The notes below the pieces were generated by a model. It worked only from the letters and a program-made list of their open reading frames with translations. It was not told where the DNA came from and did not search any database. The position numbers and the translations under genes were made by a program. From Acidobacteriaceae bacterium (GTDB lineage: Bacteria; Acidobacteriota; Terriglobia; Terriglobales; Acidobacteriaceae): a stretch of DNA of 64,000 nucleotides. How positions within the stretch are numbered: position 1 is the first letter of the stretch; every line of letters begins with the position of its first letter. Of the stretch, positions 50,802 to 60,348 are shown one piece after another. Where the stretch lies: NCBI GenBank assembly GCA_027449965.1, contig DAIDKP010000010.1, forward strand, positions 62,001 through 126,000, in the 5' to 3' direction.

Positions 50802-53441
50802 ATGGCCATTCGCTGGGACAAACTCACGCAAAAAAGTCAGGAAGCGATGCAGCAGGCGGTCGCGCTGGCAGCCGACTCAGGCAATCCTGAGGTACAAAGC
50901 GTCCATCTTCTGCTGGCGCTTCTCGGGGATCGAGAGGGCATTATTCCGCCGATTCTGGAGCGAATCGGAGTAGCGCGCGAGCGACTGGAAAGTGACTTGA
51001 ACGGCATTCAGTCGCGGCTGCCGCGCGTGGCCGGAGATGGCAACCAGCCGGGACTTTCCCGCGCGCTCAACAAGGCCGTGGAGCAGGCCTTTCGCGAAGC
51101 CGCCAACTTCAAGGACGAATATCTGTCCACCGAGCATCTACTGCTGGGTCTTGCCCAGCAGAAGGGTGATCCGGCGACGGATCTGCTGACCGGGATGGGA
51201 GCCACGCATGAGGCGATACTGCGTGCGCTGACGGCTGTGCGCGGTGCGCAGCGGGTCACGGACCAGAATCCTGAAGGCAAGTTTCAGGCTCTGGAAAAAT
51301 ACGCGAAAGACCTGACTGAACTGGCGCGCCGTGGCAAGCTGGACCCGGTGATCGGGCGCGACGAGGAGATTCGCCGCGTGATCCAGGTGCTGAGCCGACG
51401 CACGAAGAACAACCCGGTGCTGATCGGCGAGCCGGGTGTGGGCAAGACGGCGATTGTGGAGGGACTGGCGCGTCGTATTGTCTCTGGCGACGTGCCCGAT
51501 CTGCTGCGCGACAAGCGGGTCATCTCGCTGGACCTTGGCTCCATGCTTGCGGGAGCCAAATTCCGTGGCGAGTTTGAAGACCGGCTCAAGGCCGTTCTGC
51601 GCGAGATTGAGGAGTCCAACGGACAGATCGTTCTCTTTATCGACGAGTTGCACACGCTGGTGGGGGCTGGCGCTGCGGAGGGCGCTATCGATGCCAGCAA
51701 CATGCTGAAGCCTGCCTTGGCGCGTGGCGAACTGCGTGCCATCGGCGCGACCACCCTCAACGAATATCGAAAGTACATCGAAAAGGATGCAGCGCTCGAA
51801 CGTCGCTTCCAGATCGTCTTTGTGGGCGAACCGAACGTCGAGGATACGATTGCGATTCTGCGTGGACTGCGCGAGCGCTATGAGGCGCACCACAATGTGC
51901 GCATCAAGGACGCTGCGATTGTGGCTGCTGCCACGCTCTCGCACCGATACATCTCGGATCGTTTCCTGCCGGACAAGGCGATTGATCTGGTGGATGAAGC
52001 GGCGGCCTCGCTTGCTGTACAGATCGGCTCTGTTCCGACGGAGATCGATGAGCTGGAGCGCGAGGCCACTTCGCTTGAGATCGAGCGCGCGGCGCTGAAG
52101 CGTGAGACGGACGCGAATAGCCTTCAGCGACTGGAAGTCGTTGATCGCGAGCTGGCCGAGTTGAAAGAAAAGATCGCCGGCCTGCGCGCGCGCTGGGTGC
52201 AGGAGCGCGAAGCCATCACCCGCGTCAGCGACGTGAAGCGACAGATGGAAGCCCTGCGGTTTGAAGCCGAAGAGCAGACGCGCAAAGGTCAGCTTGAACG
52301 CGCAGCGCAGATTCAGTATGGCGAACTGCCGCGCCTGCAGGCCGAGCTGGATCGGCTGAACGACGCGCAGACGGGCGCTGCGCAGGCTGGATTGAACACT
52401 CCGCAAAGGCTGCTCAAGGAAGAGGTGGATGAGGAGGACATTGCGAAGATCGTCAGCAAGTGGACGGGGATTCCAGTCTCCAAGATGCTGGAAGGCGAGG
52501 TGAAAAAGCTGGTACAGATGGAGGATCGCCTGCGTGAGCGGGTTGTGGGTCAGGATGCAGCGCTCACCATTGTGGCCAATGCCATCCGTCGTTCACGCGC
52601 AGGCCTGAGCGATCCGCGGCGTCCGATTGGAAGCTTTATTTTTCTTGGTCCCACGGGTGTGGGCAAGACGGAAACTGCTCGCGCTCTGGCGGAGTTTCTC
52701 TTTGACGACGAGCAGGCCATGATCCGCATCGACATGAGCGAATACATGGAAAAACACGCGGTCGCGCGACTGATCGGCGCGCCTCCGGGCTATGTCGGTT
52801 ACGACGAAGGCGGCCAGCTTACGGAAGCCGTTCGGCGTCGTCCTTACTCCGTGGTTCTGTTTGATGAGATTGAAAAAGCTCACCCCGACGTTTTTAACGT
52901 GCTGCTTCAGGTGATGGACGATGGTCGCTTGACGGACTCCAAAGGCCGCACGGTGGATTTTCGGAATACTGTGCTCATCATGACCTCGAACCTCGGCGCT
53001 GCATTTCTGCACGCCGAGTCGCTGGCCAACGAGCACGACTTTGACCAGGCACGGGAGCAGGTGCTGCGCGTTGTGCGAGAACACTTCCGGCCGGAGTTCC
53101 TGAACCGCGTGGATGATCTGGTGGTCTATCGTCCGCTGGGCACGGCGCAAATGGGCATGATTCTGGATATGCGTCTGGACGAGTTGCGCCGACTGCTGGA
53201 GTCGAGGGCAATCTCGCTGGAACTCACCGAACCCGCGCGTCAGCTTATCCTGATCAGCGGCTCGGACCCAGCGTATGGCGCACGTCCGCTCAAACGAGCG
53301 TTGCAGCGCATGATCCAGGATCCGCTTGCCATCCGCATCCTCAACGGTGAGGTTGAGCACGGACAGCACGTTCGCATTGACGTGGATCGCAACTCAGGCG
53401 ATCTTTCGTTTGAACCGATGCGACCGGAGGCCATGGCCTGA
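50802..53441 (+). CDS. clpB: ATP-dependent disaggregase ClpB
   Basis: An 879-residue AAA+ disaggregase. It has the Clp N-domain ([20 protein letters not shown]), a first ATPase domain with Walker [15 protein letters not shown] and Walker [18 protein letters not shown] [13 protein letters not shown], the coiled-coil M-domain at about residues 390-510, and a second ATPase with [14 protein letters not shown]. It rescues aggregated proteins with DnaK. ATG 50802 with GGGGGA upstream gives the family start, although the frame is open from 50754. Pairing with hsp20 gives a heat-stress locus. Confidence 0.96.
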   Translation: MAIRWDKLTQKSQEAMQQAVALAADSGNPEVQSVHLLLALLGDREGIIPPILERIGVARERLESDLNGIQSRLPRVAGDGNQPGLSRALNKAVEQAFREAANFKDEYLSTEHLLLGLAQQKGDPATDLLTGMGATHEAILRALTAVRGAQRVTDQNPEGKFQALEKYAKDLTELARRGKLDPVIGRDEEIRRVIQVLSRRTKNNPVLIGEPGVGKTAIVEGLARRIVSGDVPDLLRDKRVISLDLGSMLAGAKFRGEFEDRLKAVLREIEESNGQIVLFIDELHTLVGAGAAEGAIDASNMLKPALARGELRAIGATTLNEYRKYIEKDAALERRFQIVFVGEPNVEDTIAILRGLRERYEAHHNVRIKDAAIVAAATLSHRYISDRFLPDKAIDLVDEAAASLAVQIGSVPTEIDELEREATSLEIERAALKRETDANSLQRLEVVDRELAELKEKIAGLRARWVQEREAITRVSDVKRQMEALRFEAEEQTRKGQLERAAQIQYGELPRLQAELDRLNDAQTGAAQAGLNTPQRLLKEEVDEEDIAKIVSKWTGIPVSKMLEGEVKKLVQMEDRLRERVVGQDAALTIVANAIRRSRAGLSDPRRPIGSFIFLGPTGVGKTETARALAEFLFDDEQAMIRIDMSEYMEKHAVARLIGAPPGYVGYDEGGQLTEAVRRRPYSVVLFDEIEKAHPDVFNVLLQVMDDGRLTDSKGRTVDFRNTVLIMTSNLGAAFLHAESLANEHDFDQAREQVLRVVREHFRPEFLNRVDDLVVYRPLGTAQMGMILDMRLDELRRLLESRAISLELTEPARQLILISGSDPAYGARPLKRALQRMIQDPLAIRILNGEVEHGQHVRIDVDRNSGDLSFEPMRPEAMA

Positions 53442-53469
53442 GCATATCTCCGGGCCTTTCGGCTGATTC

Positions 53470-53506
53470 GCCGCCGGAGTGGTTTCACGCCACTCCGGCG
53501 GCCTTT
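53470..53506 (+). terminator. Hairpin terminator after clpB
   Basis: A 13 bp perfect stem (GCCGCCGGAGTGG at 53470-53482 and CCACTCCGGCGGC at 53490-53502) with a 7-base loop and CTTT after it. It sits between clpB and the convergent sigma-like gene and may serve both. Confidence 0.75.
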
Positions 53507-53524
53507 GCAGTCTGGAAGAATCGT

Positions 53525-54061
53525 TCAGTCCGTCAACAGAAGCAGCTTGCTGTTCACCAGCAGTTCTGTCAGCTTGTCCAGAGTCTCTGGAATCTTTCTT
53601 GCCAGTACTCGGACGCTGATTCCCATCAGATCCGCAGCCTCCGGATAGGTATATTCCTGCAGGATGACACGCTCCAGCAGCAGTCTTTCCGCGCGGCTCA
53701 ATCGTGCCAGACATCGTTCAATGTCCATCACGAAGATGACCGCGTCTTCAAAGGTGCTGACGCGGCGGCTTGAAACCCAGCCTCGCCCCACCGAATTCTG
53801 CAGCACCTCCGGCGAGCGTCCGACTTGCATGGAGGCGTACAGATAGCGTCGCAGCATCTTCTCCGTGTGCTTTCGATAAAACGCCCATGTTGCAATCGCT
53901 TCCGTTTCGTCCTGCGGGTTTTGCAGCCGTTGTTCCGGGTGCGCTACGCCGACCGACGCTACGGGTTTCCGTTGCCCCACCAGGCTGGGAGCCGTGTAGC
54001 GCGATAGAGGTTTGGCATTTGCCAGGAGTCCTTGCGGCAGCATCTGTGGAATGGCGCTCAT
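53525..54061 (-). CDS. Sigma-70 region 4-like HTH protein
   Basis: A 178-residue protein. The C-terminal half resembles sigma-factor region 4: LARLSRAERLLLERVILQEY then TYPEAADLMGISVRVLARKI, a helix-turn-helix. The N-terminal half (YRKHTEKMLRRYLYASMQVG) is helical but lacks an obvious sigma region 2, so this may be a truncated or divergent sigma factor or a different regulator. Its ATG overlaps the TGA of the upstream zinc-ribbon gene by 4 bp. It lies convergent to clpB. Confidence 0.65.
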   Translation of the reverse strand: MSAIPQMLPQGLLANAKPLSRYTAPSLVGQRKPVASVGVAHPEQRLQNPQDETEAIATWAFYRKHTEKMLRRYLYASMQVGRSPEVLQNSVGRGWVSSRRVSTFEDAVIFVMDIERCLARLSRAERLLLERVILQEYTYPEAADLMGISVRVLARKIPETLDKLTELLVNSKLLLLTD

Positions 54062-54270
54062 AGGGTGCCTCCCACGGACTCAGCCACAGCCAACAACCTG
54101 GGGAGTCCCAGTTTTCGCCGACGCCCACGCAGCTTACGACTTAAAGGAGGTGGAAAATCGCGCAGACGTACCGTGCATCCTGCGCAATATACAGTGCAAT
54201 TTTCGCTTTGTTTCCGATACCACAGGCAACCGCATCCTTCGCATACTTTGAGTTGCACGCGCAAATCCAT
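54058..54270 (-). CDS. Small zinc-ribbon-like protein coupled to sigma-like gene
   Basis: A 70-residue protein. MDLRVQLKVCEGCGCLWYRK followed by VYCAGC gives two CxxC pairs, a probable zinc ribbon, then a basic tail (RKLRGRRRK). Its stop overlaps the start of the sigma-region-4-like gene (54058-54061), and the pair is read as one operon. The Cys pattern and coupling argue that it is a real gene despite its size. Function is unknown; a partner or anti-sigma-like modulator of the downstream product is a reasonable guess. Confidence 0.7.
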   Translation of the reverse strand: MDLRVQLKVCEGCGCLWYRKQSENCTVYCAGCTVRLRDFPPPLSRKLRGRRRKLGLPRLLAVAESVGGTL

Positions 54271-54787
54271 GACTTGGTCTCCAAACTTCGAGAAACACCT
54301 GCCAGTGCGGCGAGGATGCCGCGTGAACAGGTAAATGGAAAGTACCGATACCGTGCAGGCCTCTATCGTCCTGCTGGGGGATGGCTCGGCACCTTCGGGA
54401 AAAAAATGTCATGCTCATGGCGCACAGATACTGGAAGCTCGCGCTCTGCTGTTTTTGACGCGCCCTGTGCGGCGTGTCTCCCTGGAGACAAGAGACAGGC
54501 AGATCGCAACCGGGTCGCTTCGACTTCATCTGAGTCGATTGCGCCACTAGCTTTTGCCTCGGCATGCAGGGTTGCATGAGCCTTGTCCCTCGTCTCCAGC
54601 AGAGTTTGAGAAAGTGATATTAACCTACGTTCGATCCTGAACCCCGTCAATTCAAATTGTTAGAAACTGGATGCCCTATCCGCACTCCGTTGGACAAATG
54701 CCAAAAAATGGGAAGATGATCCCTGTGAAGCTTTTCTTTAAGAAATGCTGCGGACCTCGGGGTCATTGCTGGCAGTGAATTTTCCAC
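54271..54787. other. Divergent intergenic region, 517 bp
   Basis: The region lies between the zinc-ribbon gene (minus) and the XRE regulator (plus) and should hold both promoters. Short frames occur (for example plus strand 54335-54550) but show no family resemblance and weak ribosome-binding sites. No clear repeat or RNA gene was found. The 100 bp before the regulator gene are AT-richer. Confidence 0.35.
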
Positions 54788-55510
54788 ATGAACTTTTCTC
54801 AATTGCAGGAGCGCGTGAGAGCCGAGCTGCTGCGAAGGATCAGCCGGGGAACGCTGAGCGTCTCTTTGCTCGCACGTCAGACGGGCGTTGGTCAGCCTCA
54901 TCTGTCGAACTTCCTGCACGGTCGTCGCCAGCTTTCTTTGGCTACGCTCGACAAAATCCTGCGTGCTCAGCAGATTGGCGTCACCGATCTGCTGCCCTCT
55001 GCGCGGCGCGGCTCCGGCGTACTGCTCAGCGAACAGATCGGCGAAGTCGGACAGGTTCCGCTGGTTGCTCATGCCACAGCTCTCTTCGAGCCATACGTAC
55101 GCGCCTCAAGCGTTCATCGCATCCTGGAATTACCCGCTGAAACCCTGCGTCTGCTGCGACCTCGCTGCACTGCCGCGCGCCGCCAGTGGGAACGCTTTGT
55201 CGCCATTCGCCTGACGGCGGCTGATGTGCTGGGCATGGAACCGTTGCTGCTTCCAGAGGCCATCGTCGTCCTGGATCGCCATTACAACTCCTTTGCGCAC
55301 TATCGCGGAGCCGGCTCTGCCACGCCGCACCTCTACGCGGTCCGCAGCCAGCAGCGCCTGCTTGTCCGTTACGTTGACTTCCTCGCCAACCGTCTTTTCC
55401 TGCGCACTCAGAATCCCACCTACCCTGCAGAGCTGCTCGAACCCATCGGCGAAGAAACGCCCAACGACCTGCTCGCAGGCCGGATTGCGCTCATTGTCAA
55501 CGAGCTTTGA
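54788..55510 (+). CDS. XRE-family regulator with degenerate S24-like domain
   Basis: A 240-residue regulator. Residues 5-70 are an XRE helix-turn-helix (SVSLLARQTGVGQPHLSNFL). Residues about 135-215 resemble the LexA/CI S24 fold: RFVAIRLTAADVLGMEPLLL continuing PEAIVVLDR, then LLVRYVDFLANRLFLRTQNP. In cleavable members the first motif holds the nucleophile Ser (SMxP) and the second a catalytic Lys (VKR); here they read GMEP (Gly149) and VRY (Arg194). It is therefore predicted to be a non-cleaving repressor or sensor. No phage genes lie nearby. Confidence 0.72.
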   Translation: MNFSQLQERVRAELLRRISRGTLSVSLLARQTGVGQPHLSNFLHGRRQLSLATLDKILRAQQIGVTDLLPSARRGSGVLLSEQIGEVGQVPLVAHATALFEPYVRASSVHRILELPAETLRLLRPRCTAARRQWERFVAIRLTAADVLGMEPLLLPEAIVVLDRHYNSFAHYRGAGSATPHLYAVRSQQRLLVRYVDFLANRLFLRTQNPTYPAELLEPIGEETPNDLLAGRIALIVNEL

Positions 55511-55667
55511 ACTGGCCTGCATGGCGCGGGCGATTTGCGAGAGATGTTTCCTTGCAGGCGCGCATCGGCAGCAGAGGCAATGACTCCAGCTCACTCCATC
55601 TCCATCCGCTGCCCGGCTGGTAGCATGAATGAGGTAGACAATTATCGATCCCAAGGAAATTACGCTC

Positions 55668-55889
55668 ATGGAAAAAGAAACCGCCTCCAGCAACGTCGGT
55701 GCGCGCCGCAACGAAGACATTGCACTGGATCTGCTCAAGTTCGTTGCCGCTTCCACCGGGTTTGGCCGGGCCACTGCTCCGTCGACCGGATTCAGTGGAA
55801 CACCCGCTCCCAAGCCCGAAGATCAGGTCAACCAGTTGCTCGATCTCTACACTCGATGCCTCACCGTCGTTACCGGGGGCAAGGCCTGA
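55668..55889 (+). CDS. Small hypothetical protein upstream of Gfo/Idh gene
   Basis: A 73-residue protein, MEKETASSNVGARRNEDIAL then DLLKFVAASTGFGRATAPST, ending QVNQLLDLYTRCLTVVTGGK-A. AAGGAAAT lies before ATG 55668 and codon use follows the neighbours. The stop abuts the TTG at 55890 of the next gene, so the two form a tight operon. It may be amphipathic with no membrane helix. No family is recognised. Confidence 0.6.
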   Translation: MEKETASSNVGARRNEDIALDLLKFVAASTGFGRATAPSTGFSGTPAPKPEDQVNQLLDLYTRCLTVVTGGKA

Positions 55890-56912
55890 TTGGTGACAGA
55901 GAACGATCCAGTACGCATTGCGGTGATCGGCGCAGGAGCTTTTGGCAGTAACCATCTGCGCGTGCTGAACGAGTTGCCGCAGGCGGCGCTGGTTGCAGCC
56001 GTGGAACCTGATTTAATCCGCGCCGCGGCGGCAGGTGAACAATTCCACATCCCCGTCTTCCCTTCCCTGGAAGCAGCACTCTGCGCCGACCTTGCGCTGG
56101 AAGCGGCGATTGTAGCCGTGCCCACCATGCACCACTGTCATGTGGCCAGCCAGCTTCTTGCTGCGGGCATCGACTGCCTGGTGGAGAAGCCTCTGGCTGC
56201 CTCACTCGATGAGGCAGATCAGATGATCGCTCTGGCAGACCGCCACCAGCGCATTCTGCAACCCGGTCACCTGGAGCGCTTTAATCCCGCCGTGCTCACC
56301 ATGCAGCAGGACCTGCGCGGGCCTATGTTTTTTGAAGCTCACCGGCTCAGCATCTTTACCCCGCGCTCACTCGATGTCGATGTTGTTCTTGACCTGATGA
56401 TCCACGACCTGGACGTTGTTCTCCGCTTTGCCGACAGCCCTGTTCGAGAACTCCGCGCCGTGGGCCTGCCGATCCTTTCCGGCAAAGTGGACATCGCGAA
56501 CGTCCGCGTCGAATTTGAATCCGGCTGTGTCGCCAACTTTACCGCCTCGCGCGTCTCGACGGAACGCGTTCGCAAGCTGCGCTACTTTGAACCAGGTCGC
56601 TACGTCTCGATCGACTATGCGCGCCGCGATGCGCTGGTCATCGGCGTGGATCGCAACTTTGACCTGACAACCGCAATGCGGGCCGGCGCAGCAGAGGACT
56701 TTACCCATGGCCTGCCGGGTCTTCACTTTGACAAACCGTCAATTGCTGCCGGCGAGCCACTCCGACTTGAGCTCGCATCCTTTCTCGACTCTGTGCGCAC
56801 TCGACGGCAACCGCCAGTGACGGCACAACACGGCAGGGCAGCACTCGCGCTCGCACTCGCAATTCAACAGCAGATGGCTGACCACGCGCGCATCACCGGG
56901 CTGCATTCCTGA
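55890..56912 (+). CDS. Gfo/Idh/MocA family oxidoreductase, cytoplasmic
   Basis: A 340-residue NAD(P)-dependent sugar oxidoreductase. The Rossmann loop is RIAVIGAGAFGSNHLRVL, the EKP motif is CLVEKPLAASLDEADQMIAL, and QPGHLERFNPAVL resembles members found with lipid A genes (GnnA-like UDP-GlcNAc 3-dehydrogenases). The usual partner aminotransferase (GnnB) is not adjacent. Start TTG 55890 or GTG 55893 follows AAGG. Assignment to lipid A amino-sugar synthesis is an inference only. Confidence 0.85.
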   Translation: MVTENDPVRIAVIGAGAFGSNHLRVLNELPQAALVAAVEPDLIRAAAAGEQFHIPVFPSLEAALCADLALEAAIVAVPTMHHCHVASQLLAAGIDCLVEKPLAASLDEADQMIALADRHQRILQPGHLERFNPAVLTMQQDLRGPMFFEAHRLSIFTPRSLDVDVVLDLMIHDLDVVLRFADSPVRELRAVGLPILSGKVDIANVRVEFESGCVANFTASRVSTERVRKLRYFEPGRYVSIDYARRDALVIGVDRNFDLTTAMRAGAAEDFTHGLPGLHFDKPSIAAGEPLRLELASFLDSVRTRRQPPVTAQHGRAALALALAIQQQMADHARITGLHS

Positions 56913-57086
56913 TACGATTTGGATGCGCTTCGCTGCAGGAGTCTGACCCTGCACCTAGTTCTGCTGCTGCTCGGTATCGTGCTTCTCGAGCGCACGCTTC
57001 TGCTGCGTACAAAGCCTCTTCCTGTACTATGAATAGGCTTGACCGATTGCATGTGCAGCCGTTGTCTGGCAACAATCTGCTTCCTC

Positions 57087-58439
57087 ATGTCCTTTCAGGA
57101 ACAAGTCCATTCCGCGCCCAACGGCAGGCACACACGACGTCGCTGGCGCATTGCCTGGCTACTGGGCATCGGCGTACTCGTCAACTACTTTGACCGAGTC
57201 AACCTGTCCATCTCGCAGGCTGCTCTGCACCACGACTTCGGCATCGACACAATCGTCTTCGGGTATCTGCTGGGCGCATATAACTGGACTTATGCTTCAC
57301 TGCAACTGCCAATCGGCGTCATCCTGGATCGATTTGGAGTGAAGCGTACCGGACGCGTCAGCATTTTTCTGTGGAGCATGGCTTCGTTTGCTTCCGCGGT
57401 CAGCCGCAGTATTCCGGCTTTTTTTGGCGCGCGGCTGCTGCTCGGAGTTGGCGAAGCGCCCACATTTCCTGCGAACGCCAAAGCCGTCGGACGCTGGTTT
57501 CCGCGCGCCGAACGAAGCTCTGCGACAGCCATCTTCGACTCTGCCGCGAAGTTTGCTTCGGCCATCGGAGTGCCCATCCTTGGTATCATCCTGCTCGCCC
57601 TTGGCTGGCGATGGAGCTTTGCGCTCACGGGTATTATCAGCCTGCTCTATCTTGGGTATTTCTGGCGCGTCTATCGAGATCCTGAAGACGATGTGCACCT
57701 GACTGCTGAAGAGCGCGCGTACATCACGGCTGACGAGGTTGCCCAGGAGGAATCGGCAGCTAGCTCTGCGCCGCCGCTGTCCTTGCTCACGCTGGCTCGC
57801 CAGCGCAAAGTTCTCGGCGTCGCCATCGGCAACGGCTCTTACAATTATGTCTTCTATCTGCTGCTCACCTGGCTGCCCAGTTATCTTTCCACGGCGCTTC
57901 ACGTGGATCTGCTGCACTCGTTCCTCTACACGGGTTTTCCCTGGCTCTTTGCCACCATCTGCGAACTATCCATCGGCGGATGGCTCACGGATCGCCTGAT
58001 CCGGCGAGGCTGCGACGCCAGCCACGTCCGTCAGGTGGTACTTGTTGGCGGAATGGCGTGCGGACTGGGCATCTTTGGCGCTGCGGGAGCGCATACGCCG
58101 CTGGTCGCGCTGCTCTGGATCAGCCTTTCGATCGGCGGCCTGTCGGCGGCTGCGCCCATCGGATGGTCGATGCCCTCGCTGATTGCGCCGCGCTCGAGCG
58201 TCGGCTCTGTCGGCGGCATCTTCAACTTCTCCAACCAACTCTCGGCCATCGTCGCGCCTGTGCTGACTGGATATGTCGTCGCAGCAACCCATTCGTTCCG
58301 CTGGGCCTTTGCTGTTGCGGCGATCTACCTGGTTGTCGGCATTCTCGCGTATCTGCTGTTGCTTGGACGCATCGAGCCGATGTTCCCCGAGGATGGGATG
58401 GGGGCAACTTCAGCTCAGTTGCCCGCCAACGGAGCGTAG
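57087..58439 (+). CDS. MFS transporter, anion:cation symporter (hexuronate) type
   Basis: A 450-residue, 12-helix MFS protein of the ACS subfamily. WLLGIGVLVNYFDRVNLSIS in helix 1, QLPIGVILDRFGVKRT in the loop after helix 2, and LLLGVGEAPTFPANAKAVGR are the family landmarks of hexuronate and galactonate carriers (ExuT/GudP/DgoT). It likely imports a sugar acid, in keeping with the dehydrogenases beyond its 3' end. ATG 57087 is preferred over TTG 57039, but neither has a clear ribosome-binding site. The last 25 bp overlap the convergent esterase gene. Confidence 0.9.
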   Translation: MSFQEQVHSAPNGRHTRRRWRIAWLLGIGVLVNYFDRVNLSISQAALHHDFGIDTIVFGYLLGAYNWTYASLQLPIGVILDRFGVKRTGRVSIFLWSMASFASAVSRSIPAFFGARLLLGVGEAPTFPANAKAVGRWFPRAERSSATAIFDSAAKFASAIGVPILGIILLALGWRWSFALTGIISLLYLGYFWRVYRDPEDDVHLTAEERAYITADEVAQEESAASSAPPLSLLTLARQRKVLGVAIGNGSYNYVFYLLLTWLPSYLSTALHVDLLHSFLYTGFPWLFATICELSIGGWLTDRLIRRGCDASHVRQVVLVGGMACGLGIFGAAGAHTPLVALLWISLSIGGLSAAAPIGWSMPSLIAPRSSVGSVGGIFNFSNQLSAIVAPVLTGYVVAATHSFRWAFAVAAIYLVVGILAYLLLLGRIEPMFPEDGMGATSAQLPANGA

Positions 58440-59524
58440 CCGCGCCATAGCCACGTCAGAGCCTCCGGCAGTGTCTGCTCACGCACTGCACGGTCCACGT
58501 GCCCAGCGTTGCGCGCAAAGACGAACTGATACGCATAGCCCCTGGCCGCCAACACCTTTGCCATGCGCTCGTTGGCGACTACCCAGTCGTGCATCCCATC
58601 CTGCATCGCATTGGGGTCATACAAATCGCGGTCGCCCACTTCCAACCACACTCGCAGCGGCTTCTTCTGCGCTTCCGCAATCCATCGCTCATGAAACTCC
58701 CACGCGCCGTGCGGTGACTTTGGATTCCACGGCCACTGCTGGTTCACAAAGGTGCCGGAGTACGTAAGGACGCGCCGATACCACTCCGGATGAAACCAGG
58801 CCATCGCCAGAGCCACTGATCCGCCGGAGCTTCCACCCATCGTTGCACGACCCTCCGGATCGTTTGTCACTCTCACGCCGCATTGAGCGTCGGCTTGAGG
58901 CAGCACCTCTCTTTGCACAAACTCCGCGTAACGACCCGACATCGTGTCGTACTCCAGCCCGCGCTCGCTGCCCTGCGCGTCACCGCCGCCATTGCCAATC
59001 GAGACAAACACCAGTGGGGGAATCTTCTTCTCTGCGATCAAAGCATCGAGAATCGGAAACATCATCGAATCCGGACCATCCGCGCCAACCAGCAGCGGCG
59101 CAGCTTCGCCCGCACGATAGCCGGAAGGGATATACACAGCCACCGTCCGCAGATACGGCGCCGCGTGGGCTGTGACCAGCATTCGATCCGGATGCTGCGG
59201 GTCGATGCGGTTGAAGGTTCCTGCATCCTGCGCGATCCCCGGATAGATTTTGCTATCGGCGGAGCGCATCATGAATTCGCACACTCTGCCGCGCGGCACA
59301 TTGGCGGTCAGTTCCGGAGCGGGCGAGTGGGTTGGCCCAAGGATGAAGTTGCCATTGCGATCGGCAGGTGGCACCGTGCCATCGGGCAACTCCACCGCCT
59401 TCACGTACCCGGCGGTGTGGGGATCACGCACGGGTGGCTGCGGTCTGCCCGTCTGTGCGTTGGCCATGCCGCTCGATACAAGTTCGATGAACAGAAGGAA
59501 CCCGGCGATGACTTTCACATTCAT
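58415..59524 (-). CDS. Exported esterase, enterochelin esterase-like alpha/beta hydrolase
   Basis: A 369-residue protein with a signal peptide (MNVKVIAGFLLFIELVSSGM then ANAQ). The alpha/beta-hydrolase fold shows VAVYIPSGYRAGEAAPLLVG, nucleophile Ser in ATMGGSSGGSVAL, an acid in LEVGDRDLYDPNAM and the His in FARNAGHVDRAV. These proteins hydrolyse esters of sugars, phenolics or siderophores. AGGAGG lies six bases before ATG 59524, which overlaps the SDR stop by 4 bp. It is last of a three-gene minus-strand operon. Confidence 0.85.
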   Translation of the reverse strand: MNVKVIAGFLLFIELVSSGMANAQTGRPQPPVRDPHTAGYVKAVELPDGTVPPADRNGNFILGPTHSPAPELTANVPRGRVCEFMMRSADSKIYPGIAQDAGTFNRIDPQHPDRMLVTAHAAPYLRTVAVYIPSGYRAGEAAPLLVGADGPDSMMFPILDALIAEKKIPPLVFVSIGNGGGDAQGSERGLEYDTMSGRYAEFVQREVLPQADAQCGVRVTNDPEGRATMGGSSGGSVALAMAWFHPEWYRRVLTYSGTFVNQQWPWNPKSPHGAWEFHERWIAEAQKKPLRVWLEVGDRDLYDPNAMQDGMHDWVVANERMAKVLAARGYAYQFVFARNAGHVDRAVREQTLPEALTWLWRGYAPLAGN

Positions 59525-60348
59525 TGTTGGCCTCCTGAAGTGCCGGAAGAGCGTTGTGTAGCGCGAACTGCGCCCGTGGAGATGCCTCCATCGACAAGCA
59601 GAGTTTGCCCGGTCACGTAGCGGCTGGCTTCGCTGGCAAGAAAGACCACCGCGCCATCCAGATCGTTGGGAAGTCCAGCGCGCTTGAGCGGAATTCGATC
59701 CGTAAGATACTGCACCCACTCTGCGTCCTCGTACAGCACCTGGTTCTGAGCTGTGCGAAACCATCCCGGAGCCAGGCAGTTTACGGTGATTCCGTAACGA
59801 CCCCAGTCGTCTGCCAGACTCATGGTGAGCTGGCGAATTCCACCTCGACTGGCGCAATACGGACCCAATCCGGCATAACCCGCAACACTGGTCACCGAAC
59901 CGATATTCACGATACGTCCGTAGCCATGAGCCACCATGCCACGCGCTATCTCCTGTGCCACAAAAAAACTGCCGCGCAGATTGGTATCCAACACCAGGTT
60001 CCAGTCCTGCCAGGTCACATCCAGCGCTGGCTTGCGCACATTGCATCCTGCGTTGTTGACGAGAATATGCACCTGCCTGCCAGACGCCTCCACGCTTTGT
60101 CCAAAGCGCCGAATGCTCGCCTCATCGCGGACATCCAGATCCAGCGTCAGCACGTTGCGGCCAAGCGCGCGCATCTCTTCGGCAAACGGCGAAATCTCTG
60201 CGCTGCGGCGGCTGGTCAGGATCAGGTCTGCCCCGGCCCGCGCCAGTGCGCGGGCAAAATACTGTCCGAGTCCGCGACTCGCACCTGTCACGACCGCAGT
60301 TTGTCCTGTCAGATTGAAAAAGTTCTCTGGCTGCGCTGCGGATGACAT
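59521..60348 (-). CDS. SDR-family oxidoreductase with catalytic Lys replaced by Arg
   Basis: A 275-residue short-chain dehydrogenase related to gluconate 5-dehydrogenases. The cofactor loop is VVTGASRGLGQYFARALARA, NNAG is present, and the active site reads YCASRGGIRQL where YxxxK is expected. The coding-strand codons are TAT TGC GCC AGT CGA, so the catalytic Lys is truly Arg. Ser and Tyr are kept. Activity may be lost or altered. It overlaps the zinc dehydrogenase gene by 1 bp and the esterase gene by 4 bp. Confidence 0.88.
   Translation of the reverse strand: MSSAAQPENFFNLTGQTAVVTGASRGLGQYFARALARAGADLILTSRRSAEISPFAEEMRALGRNVLTLDLDVRDEASIRRFGQSVEASGRQVHILVNNAGCNVRKPALDVTWQDWNLVLDTNLRGSFFVAQEIARGMVAHGYGRIVNIGSVTSVAGYAGLGPYCASRGGIRQLTMSLADDWGRYGITVNCLAPGWFRTAQNQVLYEDAEWVQYLTDRIPLKRAGLPNDLDGAVVFLASEASRYVTGQTLLVDGGISTGAVRATQRSSGTSGGQQ

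Noticed and set aside
54335..54550. Plus-strand frame of 71 codons in the 54.3-54.8 kb spacer
   Set aside because: Weak ribosome-binding site, no family resemblance, and another frame is open over the same stretch.
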